Positions 1 to 7,355 are shown, counted from the stretch's first letter. The stretch: 8,361 bases of DNA from an uncultured Clostridia bacterium (GCA_948946035.1 CARBKU010000045.1:1-8361); one strand, 5' to 3'. Program-made: numbers and translations. The notes: generated from the sequence alone by a model not told the origin.

Positions 1-1658
1 ATAGTTATGACATTTTTTGTCTTAGCAATTGATTCTTTTATTGTTTCTTTATCAAATGGTTTTAAAAATCTTGCATTTATTATTTCTGCATCTATATTAT
101 CTTTTTCTATATCATTGGCTATTTTCATTGCTTTTGATACTGTTTTTCCAATTGCCACTATTGTTAAGTCTTTTCCTTCTCTTAATTTTTCTGCTTTTCC
201 TTCTTTTATTTTTGTAGTTTTAACAAATTGTATTTTATCTTCTCCACCTCGTGGATATCTAATTACCACTGGCTTATTTAAATTTACTGCATATTCCAAC
301 ATATCTTCCAATTCTTTAAAGTCTTTTGGTGCCATAATTGTTAAGTTTGGAACTAATCTAAAAAATGCCATATCTAATGTACCTTGATGTGTTTCTCCAT
401 CTGCACCTACAATTCCAGCTCTATCTACACACATTACAACTGGTAAATTTTGAATTGCTATATCATGTATTACTTGATCATATGCTCTTTGATAAAATGA
501 CGAATATATTGGTACTACTGGTATAGTTCCTTCTTTTGCCATTCCTGCTGCTAATCCTAATGCATGTTGTTCTGCAATTCCTATATCAAAAAATCTATTT
601 GGAAATTCCTGTTGAAATTTTGTAAGTCCTGTTCCATCTTTCATTGATGCTGTTATTGCAACAATTTTATTATTCTTTTTTGCTAATTCAACTAATTTAT
701 CTCCAAATACTTTTGAATAATCTTTTTGCTTTTCTTTTTTTGTTTTTCCAGTTTCAATATCAAAAGGTCCTGTTGCATGAAATCTATCTGGACTTTCTTC
801 TGCTATTTTATAGCCTTTCCCTTTTTTAGTTAAAACATGTATCAACACTGGTCCTTCTAATTTTTTACTTATTTTTAACATTCTTTCTAATTCTTCAATA
901 TCATGTCCATCCACTGGTCCTAAATAACTAAATCCAATATCTTCAAAAAACATCTTTGGAATTATTAATTGTTTAATACTTCTTTTTATTCTTTGCACAA
1001 TTTTAACAATTGGCTTTCCTAATGCTGGTATTTTACTTATAAATTTTTTAATAGAAACATTAGATTTTGTATATGTTCTTTTTGTTCTTAGTTTACTAAG
1101 TAATAAATTCATTCCGCCAATGTTTTTTGATATACTCATTTCGTTGTCATTTAATATTACAGTTAGTTTTGCTCCACTATATCCAGCATCATTTAGCGCT
1201 TCTAATGCCATACCACCTGTTAAAGCACCATCACCAATAATAGCCAAAACTGAGTTATTTTTACCTTCTATCGCTCTTGCTCTTGCCATTCCTAGTGCTG
1301 CTGATATAGATGTACTACTATGTCCTGTATTAAAACAATCTGTTTCAGATTCATTTGTTTTTGGAAATCCCGCAATTCCATTTAATTTTCTTAGTGTTTT
1401 TAATTTTTCTCTTCTTCCTGTAATAATTTTATGTGTATAAGTTTGATGACCTACATCCCAAACAATTTTATCTTCTGGCAAATTAAATACACTATGTAAT
1501 GCAATTGTTAACTCTACAACACCTAAATTTGAAGCTAAATGTCCTCCATTTTCAGATACTATTTCTATTATATATTTTCTTATTTCTTCTGCTAATTGTT
1601 TCTTTTCTTTTATTGTTAGCTTTTTTACATCTTCTGGAGAGTTAATATCTTCTAACAT
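1..1658 (-). CDS. dxs: 1-deoxy-D-xylulose-5-phosphate synthase (DXS), C-terminus cut by window edge
   Basis: DXS condenses pyruvate and glyceraldehyde 3-phosphate, using thiamine diphosphate (ThDP), to DXP, the entry point of the MEP isoprenoid pathway and a precursor of thiamine and pyridoxal phosphate. The frame is open for 552 codons from ATG 1658 to the window edge; the family is usually about 620 residues, so roughly 70 are missing on the left. Visible signatures: SNLGVVEL (about 43-50), WDVGHQTYTHK (67-77, substrate/ThDP His), the ThDP/Mg motif GDGALTGG (142-149) with LNDNEMSIS (169-177), GPVDGHD (247-253), the transketolase Glu in GIAEQHALG (360-368), DRAGIVGADGETHQG (412-426) and YPRGGED (468-474). 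A GGTGATA RBS stands just before the ATG. A promoter of its own lies in the short gap after the ispE remnant. The coding sequence shows no lesion, unlike its two upstream MEP neighbours. Identification is secure. Confidence 0.97.
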   Translation of the reverse strand, partial: MLEDINSPEDVKKLTIKEKKQLAEEIRKYIIEIVSENGGHLASNLGVVELTIALHSVFNLPEDKIVWDVGHQTYTHKIITGRREKLKTLRKLNGIAGFPKTNESETDCFNTGHSSTSISAALGMARARAIEGKNNSVLAIIGDGALTGGMALEALNDAGYSGAKLTVILNDNEMSISKNIGGMNLLLSKLRTKRTYTKSNVSIKKFISKIPALGKPIVKIVQRIKRSIKQLIIPKMFFEDIGFSYLGPVDGHDIEELERMLKISKKLEGPVLIHVLTKKGKGYKIAEESPDRFHATGPFDIETGKTKKEKQKDYSKVFGDKLVELAKKNNKIVAITASMKDGTGLTKFQQEFPNRFFDIGIAEQHALGLAAGMAKEGTIPVVPIYSSFYQRAYDQVIHDIAIQNLPVVMCVDRAGIVGADGETHQGTLDMAFFRLVPNLTIMAPKDFKELEDMLEYAVNLNKPVVIRYPRGGEDKIQFVKTTKIKEGKAEKLREGKDLTIVAIGKTVSKAMKIANDIEKDNIDAEIINARFLKPFDKETIKESIAKTKNVIT

Positions 1659-1696
1659 ATTATCACCATATCCATTTCTAAATTTTTAACATTTTC

Positions 1697-1725
1697 ATTA
1701 TAACATCTTTTTTTGACTTTTTCTA
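1697..1725 (-). promoter_or_regulatory. Predicted sigma-A promoter for dxs
   Basis: On the minus strand a perfect TATAAT (1702-1697) lies 17 bp downstream of TAGAAA (1725-1720), which matches 4 of 6 bases of the consensus -35. Transcription would start near 1690, giving a leader of about 32 nt before the dxs ATG. The promoter sits downstream of the ispE remnant, so dxs can be expressed independently of the damaged genes before it. Confidence 0.6.
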
Positions 1726-1745
1726 CCTTTTATGATAAAGAAAAC

Positions 1746-1916
1746 TTATCTAGTAACTATCATAAAGTTAGTATCAGTTTTTTCTATATACATTTCATCA
1801 TATAAATTAACTTTTTGAAATACTGATTTTATATTGTGGTAATTATCCTTTCTTTTATTTAGTATCTCTAAACTTAAATTGATCTTTGCCCTTGCTTTTA
1901 GATATATTTTATTCAT
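1746..1916 (-). pseudogene. ispE: N-terminal remnant of ispE (CDP-ME kinase), 56 codons
   Basis: IspE is the GHMP-family kinase that phosphorylates 4-diphosphocytidyl-2-C-methyl-D-erythritol; it is normally about 280 residues. This ORF of 56 residues matches only the family's N-terminus: KARAKINLSLEIL (residues 7-19) is the conserved A-K-x-N-L strand, NKRKDNYH (20-27) corresponds to the G-x-R-x-D-G-Y-H substrate loop (with Asn for the usual Gly), and SVFQKVNLYDEMYIEK (31-46) follows as in real IspE. TAA then ends the frame. Only about 87 bp remain before dxs, and I see no GHMP glycine-rich ATP loop (G-L-G-G-G-S-S) there, so ATP binding and catalysis are lost. A good RBS (AAGGTGTG, 8 nt before ATG) survives, and the ORF starts 27 nt after the ispF stop, as expected of a former ispF-ispE operon. 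It is too short for the track of longer ORFs and easily missed. Confidence 0.82.
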
Positions 1917-1943
1917 CAATTTTTCACACCTTTTCTATCAAAA

Positions 1944-2410
1944 CTATTCTACTCTAACACAAGCAAAAACATTAATGCCATTACCTTTTCCGAATTCTGT
2001 TAACTCTTCACCTGAAGTTGCTGTGATACCGACACAATTGTCATTTATATTTAATATTCTAGCTATATTTTTTCTCATTTCTTCAATTTTAGCATTTATT
2101 TTAGGGACTTTGCATTCTATTGATATCGAAATGTGAGTTATTGGTTCGTTTAAATATTTAAGAGCTTCTTTTAAATATTCTTCGCTATTTTTAATTCCTC
2201 TTTTATTGCACATCTCATCTGCAATTTTTCCTAATATATTTTTACATGTAACTCCTGAAATCGCATTAGTAATAGCATGTAAGACAACATCTCCATCACT
2301 ATTAGCTAATAAAGAAAAATTTTATTCAAATTCAATTCCACCTAATATTAATTTTTTATTTTGATTTCTATATCTATTTTATGACTATCTTGACCAATTC
2401 CTACTTTCAT
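1944..2410 (-). pseudogene. ispF: ispF (MECDP synthase), broken by a frameshift and an in-frame stop
   Basis: IspF cyclises CDP-ME 2-phosphate to 2-C-methyl-D-erythritol 2,4-cyclodiphosphate. The ATG at 2410 has a GGAG RBS 6 nt upstream; an in-frame ATG at 2428 lacks one. The first frame gives MKVGIGQDSHKIDIE, with the metal-binding D-x-H, then hits TAA at 2350-2348. Adding one A to the A-run near 2366 restores NQNKKLILGGIEFE in the next frame. That frame is then interrupted by TAA at 2324-2322, and continues NFSLLANSDGDVVLHAITNAI, containing the second metal His, down to the proper family C-terminus (ITHISISIECKVPK, NINDNCVGITATSGEEL, FGKGNGI). The rebuilt protein would be about 155 residues, normal for IspF. 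The last 89 codons stay open from an ATG at 2213, but that piece lacks the metal site. Sequence and promoter are otherwise well kept, so the loss looks recent. It belongs to a divergent IspF type: NSDGD replaces HSDGD and the usual FPDTDP segment is absent. Confidence 0.88.
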
Positions 2411-2452
2411 TTTTTCTCCAATCTGCATTAATAATTGACATATATAGTGTAT

Positions 2453-2481
2453 ATTATAACAATAAATATATATGTTTTCAA
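2453..2481 (-). promoter_or_regulatory. Predicted sigma-A promoter of the ispF-ispE remnant operon
   Basis: On the minus strand TTGAAA (2481-2476) is followed after exactly 17 bp by a perfect TATAAT (2458-2453). Expected start of transcription is near 2446, about 36 nt before the ispF ATG. It has the same hexamers and spacing as the ctsR promoter. It remains intact although the genes behind it are broken. Confidence 0.75.
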
Positions 2482-2540
2482 TAAAAAATAATATTCAAGT
2501 TTCGCTTTTTACAAGAGTAGGTTATAATATATGATTTTTT

Positions 2541-2584
2541 ACACTTTGTGTGTCGCATAGCTCGTTTGGTCGCTTACGCAGTGT
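2541..2584. other. GC-rich imperfect inverted repeat of unknown role
   Basis: In the gene-free stretch between clpC and ispF, this 44-bp patch is 50% GC while its surroundings are extremely AT-rich. Outer arms ACACT (2541-2545) and AGTGT (2580-2584) are complementary, and inner arms GCATAGC (2555-2561) and GCTTACGC (2572-2579) pair with one bulge and one mismatch around a 10-nt loop. It has no U-tract, so it is a poor terminator, and no ORF. It could be a remnant of a small dispersed palindromic element or of a lost gene. I cannot decide from one copy. Confidence 0.35.
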
Positions 2585-2605
2585 TTCAAAAATGTTAAAA
2601 GAGAA

Positions 2606-2642
2606 TATAAAAACAGTATAGTACAAACTACACTGTTTAAAA
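2606..2642 (-). terminator. Rho-independent terminator of the ctsR-mcsA-mcsB-clpC operon
   Basis: Arms at 2627-2638 and 2611-2622 form a 12-bp stem with a 4-nt loop. Read on the minus strand the single odd pair is a G-U wobble, whereas on the plus strand it is an A-C mismatch, so the structure fits minus-strand RNA better. The stem is followed by a T-run (TTTTTATATT). It lies about 60 nt after the clpC stop and upstream of the ispF promoter, separating the two transcription units. Confidence 0.85.
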
Positions 2643-2700
2643 ACCTTATGATCATTATCAATAAAATTGTCCTTATTGAAATGCTCATAATGGCTTCCTT

Positions 2701-5155
2701 TTATTTTTTTACAACTATTCTTTCATCTTCAACACCAATTTTAGAAAGTCTATTTTTCTTTAAATTCCCATCCAAAATCTCTTCTGCTAACTTATCTTCT
2801 AAGACACTTTGGATAGTTCTTCTAAGTGGTCTTGCTCCAAAATTCCTATCAATACCTTTACTTGCAATCAAATATTTAACATCTGGTTCCAACTCAACTT
2901 TAATTTTTTGGTCTGATAATCTATTAGTTACTTCTTTTAACATAATATCAATAATTTGATTAACCTCATCATCAGTCAACTTATGGAAAACAATAATCTC
3001 ATCAATACGATTTATAAACTCTGGTCTTAATTCCTTTTTCAATGCCTCCATAACCTCTTTTTTAGTTTGTTCATACTCTTTATTTTCTTCTTCGCTCTTA
3101 TCACCTGTTTGAGAAAAACCTAACATTTTCTTATCTGTAATTAATCTTGCACCTATATTTGATGTCATAATAATTACTGTATTTTTAAAGTTAACAGTTC
3201 TTCCGTGTAGAATCTGTTAATCTACCATCTTCTAAAATTTGTAATAACATATTCATAACATCAGGATGCGCTTTTTCAATTTCATCAAATAAGATTACTG
3301 AATATGGCTTTCTTCTTATTTTTTCTGTCAATTGACCACCTTCATCAAATCCAACATATCCTGGAGGTGACCCAATTAATTTTGATACAGAATGTGGTTC
3401 CATAAATTCTGACATATCTACTCTAATCATTGCATTTTCGTCACCAAATAAACTTTCTGCTAATGCTTTTGACAATTCTGTTTTTCCTACACCTGTTGGA
3501 CCTAAAAATAAGAATGAACCAATTGGTCTTTTGGGATCTTTTAATCCTACTCTTCCTCTTCTTATTGCTTTTGCAACAGCCTCTACCGCTTCGTTTTGTC
3601 CAATTACTCTTTCATGAAGATTTTTTTCTAAATTTTTTAATCTTTCATTTTCATTCTCTGTTATCTTTTTAGCTGGAATTCCTGTCCAACTTGCAATTAC
3701 TTCTGCTATATTATCTTCTGTAATATCTGTTACTTGTTTTGTATTCTTATTTTTCCACTTTTTTTGCTCTTTTTCATATTTTTCTCTTAATTCTTTTTCC
3801 TTATCTCTTAAACTTGCTGCTTTTTCAAATTTTTGCATTTTTACCGCTTCTTCTTTATTTTTTCTGGCTTCTTCAATTTCTTCTTCTAATTGTTTTAAAT
3901 TATCTGGTTCTGTATAAGTTTTTAACTTAACACGTGATGCTGCTTCATCAATTAAATCAATTGCCTTATCTGGTAAAAATCTATCATTAATATATCTTGT
4001 AGACATCTTAACTGCTGCCTCAATTGCTTGATCTGTAATTTTCACACCATGATGTGCCTCATATTTATCTCTAATTCCTTTAAGTATAACAATTGTATCT
4101 TTTTCTGTTGGTTCATCTACAGTAACAGGACTAAATCTTCTTTCTAGTGCTGAATCTTTTTCAATATATTTTCTATATTCATTTAATGTTGTTGCACCAA
4201 CTAGTTGTATTTCTCCTCTTGCTAAAAGTGGTTTTAAAATATTTGCTGCATCAATTGCACCTTCTGCTGCTCCTGCTCCAACAATAGTATGCATCTCATC
4301 AATAAATAAAATGACATCTCCTACTTTTTTTACTTCATCTAAAGCCTTTTTTATTCTTTCCTCAAAATCTCCTCTATATTTAGCACCTGCAACCATACTT
4401 GAAATGTCCATTGTTACCACTCTTTTATCTTTTAAAATTTCTGGTACATCTCCAACTATAATTTTTTGTGCTAATCCTTCTACAACGGCTGTCTTACCAA
4501 CACCTGGTTCTCCAATTAAACATGGATTATTTTTGGTCCTTCTTGATAATATTTGTATTACTCTTTCTATTTCTTCTTTTCTACCAACAATTGGATCTAA
4601 CTTTCCCTCTTCTGCTTTTTTTGTTAAATCTTCTCCAAATTGATTTAAAGTATTTGTTTGGTTATAACTACCTCTTTTACTTTCTTTTCCACTTTTTTCT
4701 CTATCATTTGAAGTTAAATCTTCTCCTTCATTAATTACTTTAACAATTTCATTATATAATTTAGGTATATTAACATTTAATTCTAATAGTATTCTAGCTG
4801 CAATACTATCTCCTTCTTTTAATATAGAAATTAATAAATGTTCTGTACCTATATAATTATAACCTAACTTTCTTGCTTCAACAAAAGCTGTTTCTATAAC
4901 TCTTTTTGTTCTTGGGGTAAACCCTAGTGTTTCATCAATATCTCCTCCTTGTCCAATTAGCTCAACAATTTTATCTATAATATCCTCTGGTGTAATCTTT
5001 TGATTTTCTAAAACTTTAGAAGCTACTCCACTCCCTTCTTTTCCTAAACCATATAAAATATGCTCAGTTCCTATATAATTATGCCCTAATTCTATTGCTA
5101 ACTCATTTGCAATTTCTATTGCCTTTTTTGCTCTTCCTGTAAAATTATATGTCAT
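2701..5155 (-). pseudogene. clpC: ClpC ATPase (AAA+ unfoldase of ClpCP), frameshifted in the second AAA+ domain
   Basis: ClpC unfolds substrates, including phospho-arginine-tagged proteins delivered by McsB, and feeds them to ClpP in the cytosol. Repaired, the gene encodes 817 residues, close to the usual 810 or so. The ATG at 5155 has an AAGGGGG RBS 9 nt upstream; an in-frame GTG at 5176 overlaps that RBS and is unlikely. Domain order: two Clp-N repeats (about 3-140), D1 with Walker A GEPGVGKT (215-222), pore loop GAKYRG (257-262) and Walker B VILFIDE (281-287), a UVR-like middle domain (about 420-470), D2 with Walker A GPTGVGKT (552-559), pore loop GYVG (599-602) and Walker B VILFDE (620-625). 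After LTDST (residue 650) one surplus base near 3205 throws the frame to TAA at 3193-3191. The remaining 167 codons (sensor-1 MTSN, RPEFINRIDE with the arginine finger, GAR sensor-2) are intact in the next frame, 3204-2701. The frameshifted product would lack sensors, arginine finger and the D2 small domain. The gene follows mcsB by 55 nt. A true mutation and a sequencing error remain equally possible. Confidence 0.93.
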
Positions 5156-5210
5156 TTTTCTATTCCCCCTTAACACTTTTTTACTGTTACTAATTATCTT
5201 TAGAATATTT

Positions 5211-6221
5211 TTATTCTTTTATAATTGATTGTATTACTTCCGCTCTTTTTATATCACGTTCAATTGCTTCATACTGACTTCCCAAATATTTTTGAAGATT
5301 TGCTGGCTTTGTATACAAATACAACTTTTGTACTTTTAAATCTGTCAACTCATTTATAAGTCCTAAATCAGTTCCCAATTTAATATTTGACAATAAATCT
5401 CTTACTTCTTCTAAAGATATTTTTCTACAATTTGTTAAAATACCATAACTTCTGTAAATCATATCTTCTAGATCCAATTGATCTTTTGCCAATATCTTTC
5501 TTGCCTGTCTTTCTTGATCAATAATTTTTTCTACTATAATATTTAGATTTTTTACAATTTCTTTTTCTGAAATTCCCAGTGTTTGTTGATTAGACAATTG
5601 GTACATATCTCCTGTACCTTCAGTACTCTCTCCATAAATTCCTCTAATATTGATACCAAAATTATTTATAGCATCTAATATTCTTTGTGTATTTTTTGTT
5701 TTTGATAATGCTGGTAAATGCACCATAACAGATGCCTTTAGACCTGTTCCTAAATTATTTGGACAACTTGTTAAATATCCATACTTTTTATTTATTGCAT
5801 ACCCGATAGTTTCTCCAATTTTCTCGTCTAATTCTATTGCTAAATTTAAAGTATTGTCTAAATCTAATCCACAATTAAATACTTGTATTCTTAAATGGTC
5901 TTCTTCACCTATCATAATGCAAATATTTTCTTCATCATTAATTAGTATACTTCCTGTTTCGTTTCTTTTTAAAACAAAATTTGGACTTAATAAATGTTTT
6001 TCTACTAAACTCATTTTTGTAATGTCATCCATATTTTTTAGTTTTAAAAATTTCAAACCATATCCAATTTGATACAAGTTATTTTTTATTACATTTTCTA
6101 ATTGTTCTATTTCTTCCTTATTATTTAAATTAAATTTAAAATCATTAAAATTTCTTGCAAATCGAATTCTTGTACTAACTGCAACATCGGAATTATTACT
6201 GCTTTGTAAATACCAATTCAT
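5211..6221 (-). CDS. mcsB: Protein-arginine kinase McsB
   Basis: McsB phosphorylates arginine residues of CtsR and of damaged proteins, marking them for ClpCP; it shares the phosphagen-kinase fold with creatine and arginine kinases. The 336 residues are slightly shorter than the typical 350-360. Seen in order: nucleotide-binding STRIRFARN (16-24), the acidic GEEDHLRIQ motif (105-113) that holds the catalytic acid, TSCPNNLGTGLKASVMVHLP (151-170) with the conserved Cys153 and arginine-phosphate/nucleotide-contacting residues, and GIYGESTEGTGDMYQLSNQQ (194-213). The C-terminal helical region ends in KRAEVIQ (325-331). A GGAAGTGAG RBS precedes the ATG. The gene starts 15 nt after mcsA and lies directly before clpC, the standard order. 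No lesion is visible. Family assignment is secure. Confidence 0.97.
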   Translation of the reverse strand: MNWYLQSSNNSDVAVSTRIRFARNFNDFKFNLNNKEEIEQLENVIKNNLYQIGYGLKFLKLKNMDDITKMSLVEKHLLSPNFVLKRNETGSILINDEENICIMIGEEDHLRIQVFNCGLDLDNTLNLAIELDEKIGETIGYAINKKYGYLTSCPNNLGTGLKASVMVHLPALSKTKNTQRILDAINNFGINIRGIYGESTEGTGDMYQLSNQQTLGISEKEIVKNLNIIVEKIIDQERQARKILAKDQLDLEDMIYRSYGILTNCRKISLEEVRDLLSNIKLGTDLGLINELTDLKVQKLYLYTKPANLQKYLGSQYEAIERDIKRAEVIQSIIKE

Positions 6222-6236
6222 TTTCTCACTTCCTTT

Positions 6237-6788
6237 TTATTTTTTATCATTTAGCTTTTTAATTTCATCTCTTATATTAGCTGCATCTTCGTATCTTTCT
6301 TCTTTAATCGCTTGTTTTAAGCTATTTTGTAATTTATCTAATTCTGAAATATCTTTATTATTGTTATCTTCTTTATTTTTATCAAATTTTTTTCCTATTT
6401 GAGTATCAATCATTTTCCCTGTTCTTCCTATATGTATACTGCTTCCTTGAATTTTTTTAATTATTGGATCCAATCTTTCTTCAAATACATTGTAACAATT
6501 TCCACATCCTAATCTACCTGTATTTACTATATCTTCAAATGTATAACCACAATTTTCACATTTTAAGTTTTTTACATCATTAAATAGTGGCATAAACTCT
6601 GTTGTTCCAAAATCTTCTAGTAATTCTCCAAAAAAACTTGAAAAGTCTATTGGCATATTAAAATCCATATTTCCTATTCCTAATTTTTGACTACATTTTT
6701 CACATAAATGTAATTCTTTTTTTCTTCCATTTATATTTTCTGAATATTTTACATTTGCTTCCCTTTTTCCACAATTATCACACAACAT
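6237..6788 (-). CDS. mcsA: McsA, zinc-finger activator of the McsB arginine kinase
   Basis: McsA binds and activates McsB and takes part in CtsR inactivation. The 183-residue product shows three Cys-x-x-Cys pairs: C3/C6, C29/C32 and C77/C80, plus a fourth at C95/C98, consistent with two zinc sites of four cysteines each. A charged, Asn- and Lys-rich linker (about 132-147) follows. The C-terminus (about 148-183) is a UVR motif, with ERYEDAANIRDEIKKL as its core, a helical hairpin also found in UvrB/UvrC and in the ClpC middle domain. A perfect AGGAGG lies 8 nt before the ATG (6802-6797), and the gene begins 21 nt after ctsR. It has the family's usual length and shows no lesion. Confidence 0.96.
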   Translation of the reverse strand: MLCDNCGKREANVKYSENINGRKKELHLCEKCSQKLGIGNMDFNMPIDFSSFFGELLEDFGTTEFMPLFNDVKNLKCENCGYTFEDIVNTGRLGCGNCYNVFEERLDPIIKKIQGSSIHIGRTGKMIDTQIGKKFDKNKEDNNNKDISELDKLQNSLKQAIKEERYEDAANIRDEIKKLNDKK

Positions 6789-6809
6789 TTTTAATTCCTC
6801 CTTATTTTA

Positions 6810-7256
6810 TTATTCTATGTTAAGTAACATATTTTTTAATATTTTTGCTCTTAATTCATCTCTTATGTCTTTACTTATACTTAATACATTGTCACTCGTT
6901 GCAACTTTTATTAGTTTTGCTTCACCAGTAGTAATAATGTTGTAAGTAAGAAAATCACTTATTAAAATGTCAACTTCATTTGCTGTTAATTCATTTCCTA
7001 TATTTCTAATTATATGCATTATATAGTCTTCTTTTGTATTTGATAATTTTTTTATTAATATATGACCTCCTCCACCACGTTTACTTTCTACATAGTATCC
7101 TTGTGATGGCTTAAATCTTGTTGCTATAACATAATTTATTTGTGATGGTACACAATTAAATTGCTCTGCTAATTCATTTCTTTGTATTTCAATTTGTTCA
7201 TTATCTTCATCAAATAAATCTTTAATAAATTCTTCTATTATGTCCGAAATTCTCAT
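6810..7256 (-). CDS. ctsR: CtsR, heat-shock transcriptional repressor of the clp regulon
   Basis: CtsR is the dimeric winged helix-turn-helix repressor of clpC, clpP and related stress genes in low-GC Gram-positives. The 148 residues match the family end to end (about 150). MRISDIIEEFIK opens the DNA-binding domain, and RNELAEQFNCVPSQINYVI (26-44) is the helix-turn-helix region. ESKRGGGGHILI (57-68) is the beta-wing with the tetraglycine loop; in studied CtsR proteins this loop senses temperature and the preceding Arg (here R60) touches DNA and is an McsB phosphorylation site. A C-terminal dimer and ClpC-interaction domain follows, ending in ISKDIRDELRAKILKNML. RBS AGGAG (7270-7266) stands 9 nt before the ATG. 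It is first in its operon and presumably autoregulated, since two perfect CtsR operators flank its promoter. Confidence 0.97.
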   Translation of the reverse strand: MRISDIIEEFIKDLFDEDNEQIEIQRNELAEQFNCVPSQINYVIATRFKPSQGYYVESKRGGGGHILIKKLSNTKEDYIMHIIRNIGNELTANEVDILISDFLTYNIITTGEAKLIKVATSDNVLSISKDIRDELRAKILKNMLLNIE

Positions 7257-7278
7257 TACAACATTCTCCTTTTCTGAC

Positions 7279-7295
7279 TTTGACTTTCTTTGACT
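7279..7295 (-). promoter_or_regulatory. CtsR operator 2 (over the transcription start)
   Basis: Minus-strand AGTCAAA-GAA-AGTCAAA matches the CtsR tandem heptad consensus RGTCAAA-NAN-RGTCAAA exactly. A third, partial repeat (AGTCAGA) overlaps its last base. The site begins about 7 nt after the -10 hexamer, so it covers the expected start of transcription, where a bound repressor would block RNA polymerase. Confidence 0.92.
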
Positions 7296-7301
7296 TTTAT
7301 T

Positions 7302-7330
7302 ATTATAAAATATTTTTTGCTTTTTTTCAA
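7302..7330 (-). promoter_or_regulatory. Sigma-A promoter of the ctsR operon
   Basis: On the minus strand TTGAAA (7330-7325) and a perfect TATAAT (7307-7302) are separated by exactly 17 bp. The start of transcription is expected near 7295, leaving a leader of about 38 nt with an AGGAG RBS. CtsR operators lie 8 bp upstream of the -35 and over the start site. Confidence 0.88.
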
Positions 7331-7338
7331 ATACAAAG

Positions 7339-7355
7339 TTTGACCTTTTTTGACT
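7339..7355 (-). promoter_or_regulatory. CtsR operator 1 (upstream of the -35)
   Basis: Minus-strand AGTCAAA-AAA-GGTCAAA is an exact match to the CtsR consensus RGTCAAA-NAN-RGTCAAA. It ends 8 bp before the -35 hexamer. The centre-to-centre distance to operator 2 is 60 bp, so the two sites bracket the promoter. Confidence 0.92.

Noticed and set aside
7..387. Plus-strand ORFs of 126 and 106 codons (7-387 and 1120-1440)
   Set aside because: Both are antisense to well-conserved dxs codons and show no RBS or family motif.
1703..1719. CtsR operator in the dxs promoter (AGTCAAA followed by AAA)
   Set aside because: Only the first heptad matches; the second (AGATGTT) agrees at just two positions. 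A lone half-site is expected by chance in such A-rich DNA.
2523..2528. TATAAT on the plus strand as a promoter for a plus-strand transcript
   Set aside because: The hexamer 17 bp upstream is TTTCGC, matching only 2 of 6 -35 bases, and no plus-strand gene follows.
2648..2959. Plus-strand ORF of 103 codons beginning near the clpC terminator
   Set aside because: It is antisense to conserved ClpC D2 sequence, is hydrophobic from T-rich codons, and lacks a recognisable motif.
3191..3214. Programmed +1 frameshift in clpC at ACA-CGG-A, helped by a rare CGG codon
   Set aside because: Threonine tRNA on ACA would have to re-pair on CAC, which is poor. I see no stop codon at the shift site, internal Shine-Dalgarno or stimulatory structure, and I know of no ClpC precedent.
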